A DNA stretch of 20,292 bases, from positions 1 through 20,292 of IMG/VR virus record IMGVR_UViG_3300034642_000172, one strand, 5' to 3'. Origin of the DNA: a virus. The position numbers and the translations under genes were made by a program. The notes under the pieces were generated by a model. That model did no database searches and was not told the origin of the DNA. It was given only the letters and a program-made list of their open reading frames with translations. This document shows, piece after piece, positions 14,416 to 20,292 of this stretch. Numbering within the stretch: position 1 is the first letter of the stretch; each line of letters starts with the position of its first letter.

Positions 14416-14427
14416 TATTTATTTATA
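14416..14427 (-). promoter_or_regulatory. T4-type late promoter(s) of gene 22
   Basis: Minus-strand TATAAATA (14427-14420) is perfect and runs into a second, overlapping AATAAATA (14423-14416). The pair lies just past the gene 21 stop, about 40 bases before the gene 22 ATG. It likely drives genes 22 and 23 to high levels. Confidence 0.82.
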
Positions 14428-14429
14428 AA

Positions 14430-15080
14430 TCAAAGATTTGAGAGGAAATTGTCGAATAAATTCAACTTATGCTCCTCAAGTGCTCTTTGATCAACAAGAG
14501 TATTAATTCTCTTCTTAGTTTGTTCTGCAAGTTGTTCACGAAGGATTCCTCCTTCCCAAACCCACTCTTTTCCTTCCATGATTCCATTAACAAAAGCGTC
14601 AGGAGCGGAAGGGTCAGCGACAATATCAGCAGCAGTTGCTAACTGGAAATCTTCACCGACAACTTTATGTCCTTCACTTGTAGTTTGGAGTGAACCAACA
14701 CCACGAGAAGAAACACCAAGCATTACACCTTCATCAAGAAGTGAAGATGCGATTTTACCCATAGGTGTAGAAAGGATTTGTGCCTTTCCTCTAAAGTTAT
14801 TACCTTCTTGTACCAGAGAAGTAATTTTGTGAGAAACACGATCAAGATTGACGGTAGGACCATCAGGGTGACCGAGTTCGCCAAGGGCACGACCCTTATT
14901 GACGAATGTTTCGTTGTAACGACCTACTTCACGAGCAAGGGTTGACATGGGATACATTCTCCCATTGCGATTTTTAATTTCGCCTTGAAGAAATACACCT
15001 TCAATGTATAACTTCTTGTTTGCACCCTTACCTTCGGTAAGAATCTTTACGTTTGTTACTTCTTCTGTGATAAGTTTCAT
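14430..15080 (-). CDS. 21: gp21 prohead core serine protease
   Basis: This is the maturation protease that cleaves the scaffold, core and capsid proteins after (L/I)xE. It has 216 residues (T4 gp21 212). A herpes-assemblin-like triad is suggested by ALGELGHPDGP (His71) or VSHKI (His84) with VSSRGVGSL (Ser124/125). The segment DIVADPSAPDAF (152-163) is characteristic of the family. NRNGRMYP (38-45) is another conserved turn. The start, ATG 15080, lies four bases past the previous gene's stop with a weak AAGAAA ribosome site. Confidence 0.96.
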   Translation of the reverse strand: MKLITEEVTNVKILTEGKGANKKLYIEGVFLQGEIKNRNGRMYPMSTLAREVGRYNETFVNKGRALGELGHPDGPTVNLDRVSHKITSLVQEGNNFRGKAQILSTPMGKIASSLLDEGVMLGVSSRGVGSLQTTSEGHKVVGEDFQLATAADIVADPSAPDAFVNGIMEGKEWVWEGGILREQLAEQTKKRINTLVDQRALEEHKLNLFDNFLSNL

Positions 15081-15084
15081 TTTC

Positions 15085-15345
15085 TTATGAAATGTTGTAG
15101 GCTACTTTTACTACTTTTACCGAAGAACCATTACTGGCTGCTTCCAAAGTATCGGTTGAATCTTTCTCCAGTACGACGGATTCTTTGGTATTGACAGTTA
15201 AACTGCCAACTGTAGATCCACCGGAGGTTTTTCTTGTGATAACGAGTGCAGCAGTATGACCATTAAAAAGTCTAACTACGGTTGCAGTATCAACATTAGA
15301 TGCGGCATTTAAATTTCCCTCCGCAGCTAGAACTTTGATAATCAT
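15085..15345 (-). CDS. 86-aa beta-rich protein between genes 67 and 21
   Basis: The ATG overlaps the gp67-like stop (ATGA), and the stop lies four bases before gene 21, so it is made with the prohead core proteins. The sequence alternates short hydrophobic and polar stretches (TVVRLFNGHTAALVITRKTS, then SVVLEKDSTDTLEAASNGSS, ending VVKVAYNIS), which predicts a small all-beta domain. T4 has gene 68, a helical core protein, at this place; this protein does not look like it. It could be a capsid or prohead accessory protein by context. I recall similar unnamed proteins here in other cyanophages. Function unknown. Confidence 0.85.
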   Translation of the reverse strand: MIIKVLAAEGNLNAASNVDTATVVRLFNGHTAALVITRKTSGGSTVGSLTVNTKESVVLEKDSTDTLEAASNGSSVKVVKVAYNIS

Positions 15346-15620
15346 TCTTCTGATTCCTCTTCTGTTTCAGTTTCTATCTCCACTTCATCACCAACTTCAG
15401 TTTCTGCTTCCGCTTCAACGTCAGTTTCATCAGTTTCATCAGTTTCAATTTCATCTTCAACTTCAGGATACTCAAATTCCTGACCAAACATTGCATTAGA
15501 AACGTAAGGTCTTGCAATATCAATTCGTTCTGCTGCCTTCGCATACAGAATTTCTTTCATTTTGTCGCTAACATTAGACGGAGAAGCGTCTGTAGCGATC
15601 AAATCGATAACATCTTCCAT
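15342..15620 (-). CDS. 67: gp67-like prohead core protein
   Basis: This 92-residue protein has the layout of T4 gp67 (80 aa), a minor prohead core component. The helical N-terminus (MEDVIDLIATDA, then ILYAKAAERIDIARPYV) parallels T4 residues such as the KEEKIAIARNFL region, and the C-terminal tail is almost pure Asp/Glu/Thr (from residue 51). The location between genes 20 and 21 is also as in T4. A perfect late promoter lies just before it. Assignment rests on composition and position because the protein is small and acidic tails are not specific. Confidence 0.8.
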   Translation of the reverse strand: MEDVIDLIATDASPSNVSDKMKEILYAKAAERIDIARPYVSNAMFGQEFEYPEVEDEIETDETDETDVEAEAETEVGDEVEIETETEEESEE

Positions 15621-15645
15621 GAAAAATCAATATGTTAATATAATC

Positions 15646-15653
15646 TATTTATA
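15646..15653 (-). promoter_or_regulatory. T4-type late promoter of gene 67
   Basis: Minus-strand TATAAATA is a perfect match. It overlaps the gene 20 stop and lies about 26 bases before ATG 15620. It likely drives the 67, 86-aa and 21 genes. Confidence 0.83.
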
Positions 15654-17376
15654 ACTCAGCCTTTCTAGTGTCTTTTTGATAGTTGGCATCTACTTCTCTT
15701 GCCATTGCTTCGGCATCTGGTTCCATGGGAATTTCGCCCATTGACATCGGGTCTGCACCCATTCCTTCCATTCCAGAACCTTCACCAGGAATTCCTTCTG
15801 CTGGTTGTGGAAGTGGTTGACCAGTTACTGGATCAATTGTGGATGGATCTGGAATGATACCTTTTTGAATTTCGTCCTCAATTTGCTCATCAATCTCAAT
15901 GATTTCTTGATCAGTTTGACGAAGGATTCTCTTTCTTACATATTCAGTAGAATAATACTTGCCAATAAATGGTTCAATCTGAGCAAGATTTCCGAGTCTA
16001 CCTTGAATCATTTCAGATTCTTTCAATTCTGCAAACTGGTTATCATACAAGAAATCATATTGAATATGATCTCTCATTATTTCCCAATCATCTGGAGAAA
16101 CAATGTTCTTAAGAATCAATTGAGTTTTCAACATATCGTTGAACATCTGGGCAAAACGCTTTCTCAGACGACCAACAAACTTAGAAAATTTAAGTTCATC
16201 TCTCAAGATTTCTGAAGAACGACCAAGGTTGAATCCACCATCAGCAGCGATTCTGGATTCGGGAACTCCAAGTGCTCTGTAGAGTTTCTTTTGAAAATAT
16301 TCAATATCAGAGAGTTCACCAAGATTCTGTCCACCAGGAAGTGTGGTAATTTCTGTACCACGACCACCTTCTCTGCGTGGCAACCAGAAATCTTCCATCA
16401 TAGACATAAACTTCTTGTCATCACGAACTTCACCAGTCTGTGCATTATATGCAAGTTTATTTCTATAGCGAGACATAACCTCACGTAGGTATTGCTCTGC
16501 CTTTACCTTTGGAAGATTGCCAACGTCAATATAAAATATTCTACGTTCTGGTGCTCTTGATAACCTATAAATGACCAAAGAATCCTCAATCATTCTAAGT
16601 TGATTGAGTGCCTTGATTGCTTTGTGAAGATATGAAAGAACAGTATTTTTATTTCTGTCTACAAGACCAGAAGTACAATATGTTACTGCATCTTTTGCAA
16701 TTTTGATTGATTTTCCTCTCCCACCAAGACTACTCGTCGGATAGTTTGGTGATGGTGTATATTGAAAAAACTCCTCAAATTCTGGACCGTTTTGATATTC
16801 TAAAGGATTTTTATTATTTCCACTGACTCTAACGGCACCAGTGTCGTATTTACCATTAGGATCTTTTTTCTCTTGACGAATATACTTCATCTTGAGAGGA
16901 TCAATATACCTCAGTTCTTTAATACCTTCTTGAGGTGATTTTAAGTCAATAACTTTTAGATAGTAAAGTCTACCGTCAACGTACCAGTTGCGAAAGATTT
17001 CATGAGACTTTCTATCAAAATCTAAAATTTCTTTAAGATATTTAAATTCTTCTCTAATCTTTTTCTTAAGTCCTTCGCTAGCGTTTAGATTTGATAACTC
17101 AATCTCTACAGGAGAGTCGTACAAATCACTAACAATTGCTTCGTTAACTACATCTTCAATCGCACCATCCGCTTCAGGATGTAGCGACATTTCTCTGTAT
17201 CTTCTTATTAAATCATGCTCTGTCTTATAAACACCTTCAATATCAACATATTGACCATAAAATCCACTACTGATATAATTATCAACCCCGTCCTGATTAG
17301 TTTCAGGAACGGGGGAGACAACTGAAGGTGATTTATTTTGATTGTCGTCAATTGAAAAACCAAAAAGTTTGGCCAT
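15649..17376 (-). CDS. 20: gp20 portal vertex protein
   Basis: Twelve copies form the portal through which DNA is packaged; it starts prohead assembly and joins head to tail. It has 575 residues (T4 gp20 524). Typical T4-family stretches are HPEADGAIEDVVNEAIV (47-63), DGRLYYLKVID, EIRYIDP-like LRYIDPLKMKYIRQ, YRLSRAPERRIFYIDVGNLP, ALGVPESRIAADGGF, and FAQMFNDMLKTQLILK. This is the gene used as a marker (g20) for cyanomyovirus diversity. The C-terminal 60 residues are Pro/Gly/Met-rich and probably flexible. ATG 17376 has no Shine-Dalgarno; a CTAAATA box overlaps the gene 19 stop upstream. Confidence 0.97.
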   Translation of the reverse strand: MAKLFGFSIDDNQNKSPSVVSPVPETNQDGVDNYISSGFYGQYVDIEGVYKTEHDLIRRYREMSLHPEADGAIEDVVNEAIVSDLYDSPVEIELSNLNASEGLKKKIREEFKYLKEILDFDRKSHEIFRNWYVDGRLYYLKVIDLKSPQEGIKELRYIDPLKMKYIRQEKKDPNGKYDTGAVRVSGNNKNPLEYQNGPEFEEFFQYTPSPNYPTSSLGGRGKSIKIAKDAVTYCTSGLVDRNKNTVLSYLHKAIKALNQLRMIEDSLVIYRLSRAPERRIFYIDVGNLPKVKAEQYLREVMSRYRNKLAYNAQTGEVRDDKKFMSMMEDFWLPRREGGRGTEITTLPGGQNLGELSDIEYFQKKLYRALGVPESRIAADGGFNLGRSSEILRDELKFSKFVGRLRKRFAQMFNDMLKTQLILKNIVSPDDWEIMRDHIQYDFLYDNQFAELKESEMIQGRLGNLAQIEPFIGKYYSTEYVRKRILRQTDQEIIEIDEQIEDEIQKGIIPDPSTIDPVTGQPLPQPAEGIPGEGSGMEGMGADPMSMGEIPMEPDAEAMAREVDANYQKDTRKAEL

Positions 17377-17405
17377 AATAATTTCTGGTGGTCTCGTTAT
17401 TTAAC

Positions 17406-17412
17406 TATTTAG
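17406..17412 (-). promoter_or_regulatory. Possible late-type promoter variant (CTAAATA)
   Basis: Minus-strand CTAAATA overlaps the gene 19 stop and lies 30 bases before the gene 20 ATG, the same heptamer and placing as before the gp3-like gene. Low information content; weak. Confidence 0.35.
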
Positions 17413-17999
17413 TTAATATCTTCACCGCCAGCATTTTCACCAGTGCCCTTAGTAGCTTGCCACCACTGAACTTGAAGTTCAACGGTGAATTCTTGAATGC
17501 CCTGAGCGTCATAACCAAGTTCAATTGGCGAGACCTGAGTTGGGAATACATCGTAGAAACGATATGTTCTCAGAACAGAACCATCGCGATCAAGTTGCAT
17601 AACATATGCATCTGCCTGATAGGTTGCTGGATCAGTTAATCCAGTGTTATCAGATACTCTATTGATGGTGTTCATCCAACGCTCCATAGCGGAACGAATT
17701 GCAAAGTCAGTATCGTTAATAACAGTAACTGTCCAGGAATCGAAGGTTCTATCACCTGCGATTTTCAGAACACGACCTCTGAAAGGAACTTCAATTTGCT
17801 GGATATTGGATGCTGGCATGTTAGCACCCTTAACCATGAATCTTGTTTTTTCCAGAGTGTCAGAATCTGGTTGTGCGGCATCTGGGAAGTTCAGAACGAC
17901 TTCAAAGAGATTGGCGCGAGCGCCACCACCCGTTAATTTACTCTTGAAGTCAGTAATCTTCCTTAGTGGGGGTGGATTGATTTGATTTCTGGTTGCCAT
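17409..17999 (-). CDS. 19: gp19 tail tube protein
   Basis: It forms the stacked hexamer rings of the inner tail tube, around which the gp18 sheath assembles. It has 196 residues (T4 gp19 163). Residues around 70-90 read LKIAGDRTFDSWTVTVIND, nearly the same as the T4 stretch INVAGDRTFDDWTVTVMND, and the C-terminus (QEFTVELQVQWWQ) parallels T4 IQTFEVTLALDYWE. The extra length is at the N-terminus and in a C-terminal Gly/Glu-rich tail. The ATG at 17999 follows gene 18 by 24 bases with an AAAGGT ribosome site; no separate late box is seen, so it is probably read with gene 18. Confidence 0.97.
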   Translation of the reverse strand: MATRNQINPPPLRKITDFKSKLTGGGARANLFEVVLNFPDAAQPDSDTLEKTRFMVKGANMPASNIQQIEVPFRGRVLKIAGDRTFDSWTVTVINDTDFAIRSAMERWMNTINRVSDNTGLTDPATYQADAYVMQLDRDGSVLRTYRFYDVFPTQVSPIELGYDAQGIQEFTVELQVQWWQATKGTGENAGGEDIN

Positions 18000-18023
18000 T
18001 AGTTTTGACCTTTAGAAGAAAAA

Positions 18024-20292
18024 TTAAACTGAACCAATAACTTCTTCAAACGCGACTCCAGTTCTTGTAGCAACAAAGGTAAGACCGATGAAGTTGATAG
18101 AACGTGCGGGTTTGATGAAGATGTCAGCAACAAATTCATTGGCATCAATGACTGCTGCTGTATTGTTTGTCTCATCACAAACAACTACAAAGTCCTGAAT
18201 GCCTCTCTTAGATTGTACATCGCGAAGGAATGGTTCTACGATATTGACGAAGTTAGTTCTAGTAATTTCGTCGTTGAACTCAAAGAGGAAGTCCTTAGCA
18301 GCAGCGGAGATTGCGTCTTCAAGGAAGATAAACAAACGACGAACGTTAATTCTATCAAACGCAGAAGACTTGCCAAATCCAGTCTTGTCACCGAAGAGAA
18401 TGATGCCTGCTCCAGGTGAAAGGATAACTGGATTGATTCTACTGGAGTACAGAAGGTCTCTTTGCTTCTTACCAGGATTGTATGCAAGTTTGACTGCATT
18501 CAGAATAGCACCTCTAGAAGTTCCAGCAGGTGAGAACCAGGGGAACTGTTCAATATCAGTTCTGGCACAAGTACCAGCGATATCTCCGTTCAGAGGAACA
18601 TAACGGAAGGTGTCATTGAAGCGGTCATACATGTACTTATAACCACTATCAAACACTCCATATGTAGTTGAAGTTGCAGCAGAGAAGAAACTTAATACAT
18701 TATCGGTGATTGTATCAATGCCATTAACTGTTACAGTTCCAACTTCATTATCGCTAATGAATGCACCTCTATATGGAGAGATGAATGCAACAGCATCTTT
18801 TCTTGCTTCAGCAACTGCAATACACTTATTACCAAGTGCTTGTGCTTGTTCCTTACTGTAGTTTGCAGAACCCATGAGAATGAAGTCTACTTCATACTCT
18901 TCAGTATTCTCAAACTTGGTCAGACCAGAAACAATATCATCAAGACCAGATGACAGTGAACCAGCAGTTGTGTAATCTGTGGTATCGCCACCAGCAGTAG
19001 CAGCATAGTTTGTACCACCAGCAAGTGTTCCAGTGAATGCACCGCAACCAGCAAAGTTTACATTCTTTGCATCTTGATCCCAAGCACTATCATCATCCAA
19101 CTCATAAGTCAGTGGAGAATTTCCAAATGCAATGGTTGTTATACCAGCAGGTGCAGAACCACCAAAGATATATTCGGAGTTGGTGTAAAGATACTTTCTC
19201 CAGTAAGATGGAGAACCAACAGAATATGTTGCATCTTTTGCTTTAGAAAGACTTAAGTGCTTCTCAAGGATAGTGCCTGCATTTCCACTAATTGTTCCTT
19301 TGTCATCAATGACAACGACGTGAACTTCGTCAAATCTACCACCTCTTGCAGCAGCATAATCTGAAGTACCTGGTCTATCTGCTAATTGATCCCATTCAAG
19401 TTGACCTACAGAAAGAGGAATTACTTGATTTTCAAACCAGTCCTTTTCAGCAGTGTATGCAGCACTACCAAGTTCTGTATTGTTTTTGTTATTGGTAATA
19501 GTTACAGTTCCACTTTCTGGGAATGCATAAACACCATTTTGCTGATAATCTACAGCAGTGAATGTATTTCCTGTGGAGACATGACCAACCAACTTAACGC
19601 TGATTTGACTTTCTCCAATTTCGCTAATAATGCCTCGGAAAGTACCAGTCAGAACTGAGGTAGAACCAGAACCAGCAAGAACTGTGTTTGCAGGAACATC
19701 AACTTTAACACCATGTCCAACGCTAAGTCCAATTCCAGAAGATCCTCTTGTACCAAATTCAAACGTTTGAGTACTTGATACTGTATTGAGTGAAGTATTA
19801 TTTAAGGTGACTGTTCCAATACCAATAGAAGCAACAGAAGATGCAGCAGCGACAACACCATCAATTGCTTTAACCGCATCATTGACGTTAATACCAGTGG
19901 TATTAATACCTGTGATATCAGTTGACGTTGCACCAATCGTGCCGCCTGCAGACCTTGCAGTAGTGAAAGTTGCCTGTGTTGCAGTGCTAATACCAGTCAG
20001 AATTTGGTCTGCCTTGCTATCAATAATTGCTACTTTAATATCGTTTGCCCAAGAACCAGGATTTCTTGCAGCAACAGTTACATTAGTAATTGCATTCTCG
20101 TCATAACCGAGTTGTTCGTAATGCTCTGTACTCTTGATTCTTAAGCTATTAGCAACACCAACATAAGCGTTCTTAAGTCCTGCTCCTGTTGATACATTAT
20201 AATCGTCTGCTCTTGAAATAAGCATCACACCACCATAAGCAAGGTAGGATGAAGCTACCATCCAGTGCTCATAGTGCTTGTCGGTTGAGTAA
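18024..20292 (-). CDS. 18: gp18 contractile tail sheath protein, 5' end cut by window
   Basis: This sheath subunit contracts to drive the tube through the host envelope. The reading frame stays open to the window edge; an internal ATG at 20261 is not the start, because in-frame residues YSTDKHYEHW precede it and match the sheath region where T4 has a TADYFMSGMNFLQYGNDLRV segment. At least 755 residues are visible (T4 gp18 659 in total). The C-terminus FIKPARSINFIGLTFVATRT, then GVAFEEVIGS closely parallels the T4 C-terminal pattern ending ATGADFDEL. The middle (about 80-270) is a long Thr/Gly/Val-rich beta insertion (repeated TITNNKN- and GIGTV-like stretches) that looks surface-exposed, larger than in T4. 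The catalytic-like handshake C-terminal domain is intact. The true start lies outside the window. Confidence 0.96.
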   Translation of the reverse strand, partial: YSTDKHYEHWMVASSYLAYGGVMLISRADDYNVSTGAGLKNAYVGVANSLRIKSTEHYEQLGYDENAITNVTVAARNPGSWANDIKVAIIDSKADQILTGISTATQATFTTARSAGGTIGATSTDITGINTTGINVNDAVKAIDGVVAAASSVASIGIGTVTLNNTSLNTVSSTQTFEFGTRGSSGIGLSVGHGVKVDVPANTVLAGSGSTSVLTGTFRGIISEIGESQISVKLVGHVSTGNTFTAVDYQQNGVYAFPESGTVTITNNKNNTELGSAAYTAEKDWFENQVIPLSVGQLEWDQLADRPGTSDYAAARGGRFDEVHVVVIDDKGTISGNAGTILEKHLSLSKAKDATYSVGSPSYWRKYLYTNSEYIFGGSAPAGITTIAFGNSPLTYELDDDSAWDQDAKNVNFAGCGAFTGTLAGGTNYAATAGGDTTDYTTAGSLSSGLDDIVSGLTKFENTEEYEVDFILMGSANYSKEQAQALGNKCIAVAEARKDAVAFISPYRGAFISDNEVGTVTVNGIDTITDNVLSFFSAATSTTYGVFDSGYKYMYDRFNDTFRYVPLNGDIAGTCARTDIEQFPWFSPAGTSRGAILNAVKLAYNPGKKQRDLLYSSRINPVILSPGAGIILFGDKTGFGKSSAFDRINVRRLFIFLEDAISAAAKDFLFEFNDEITRTNFVNIVEPFLRDVQSKRGIQDFVVVCDETNNTAAVIDANEFVADIFIKPARSINFIGLTFVATRTGVAFEEVIGSV

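Overview
The window is a stretch of a T4-like cyanophage genome (contractile-tailed myovirus that most likely infects marine Synechococcus or Prochlorococcus). The evidence is an almost unbroken run of T4-type core genes (18, 19, 20, 67, 21, 22, 23, 3-like, uvsY, uvsW, 55, 47, 46), all on the minus strand. Among them are genes typical of cyanophages rather than coliphage T4: a DUF3110-type protein, a 2OG-Fe(II) oxygenase, a large HExxH/VWA protein, and small conserved proteins of unknown role. The exact phage or host species cannot be told from the sequence.

Layout, read in the direction of transcription from high to low coordinates. 20292-11852 is the virion morphogenesis block: tail sheath (5' end cut by the window edge), tail tube, portal, an acidic gp67-like core protein, a small beta-rich unknown, prohead protease, scaffold and major capsid protein, closed by a strong intrinsic terminator. 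11772-4512 is a recombination/late-transcription block: a gp3-like tail completion protein, UvsY, a small unknown, the UvsW helicase, a 135-aa unknown, the gp55 late sigma factor, gp47 nuclease, a DUF3110 protein, a 2OG-Fe(II) oxygenase and gp46. 4483-1 is an accessory end: a 333-aa low-complexity protein with a distinctive C-terminal motif, a second intrinsic terminator, a 710-aa HExxH plus VWA protein resembling CobT-type chelatase subunits, a 52-aa protein, and an Ala/Pro/Thr-rich protein cut by the window start.

How the parts fit: gp20, gp22, gp67, gp23 and gp21 build and mature the prohead. gp23 and gp22 carry (L/I)xE|(A/G) sites of the kind the gp21 protease cuts. gp18, gp19 and the gp3-like protein make the contractile tail. 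gp46/gp47 resect ends, UvsY loads the recombinase (UvsX lies outside the window) and UvsW resolves branched intermediates. gp55 is the sigma factor that reads T4-type late promoters. Perfect TATAAATA boxes lie before gp22, gp67 and the 333-aa gene, and one-mismatch AATAAATA boxes before uvsW and the 52-aa gene. gp55 itself has a sigma70-like promoter.

There is no gene-free stretch above 300 bases. The longest is 8547-8663 (117 bases), which holds back-to-back promoters. Other gaps are 20-80 bases and hold late promoters, the two terminators, or nothing recognisable. I saw no tRNA, CRISPR array, insertion sequence or attachment site. No complete, plainly undescribed system is visible. The least explained items are the CobT-like protein, the 333-aa motif protein, the inserted oxygenase and the divergent promoter pair.
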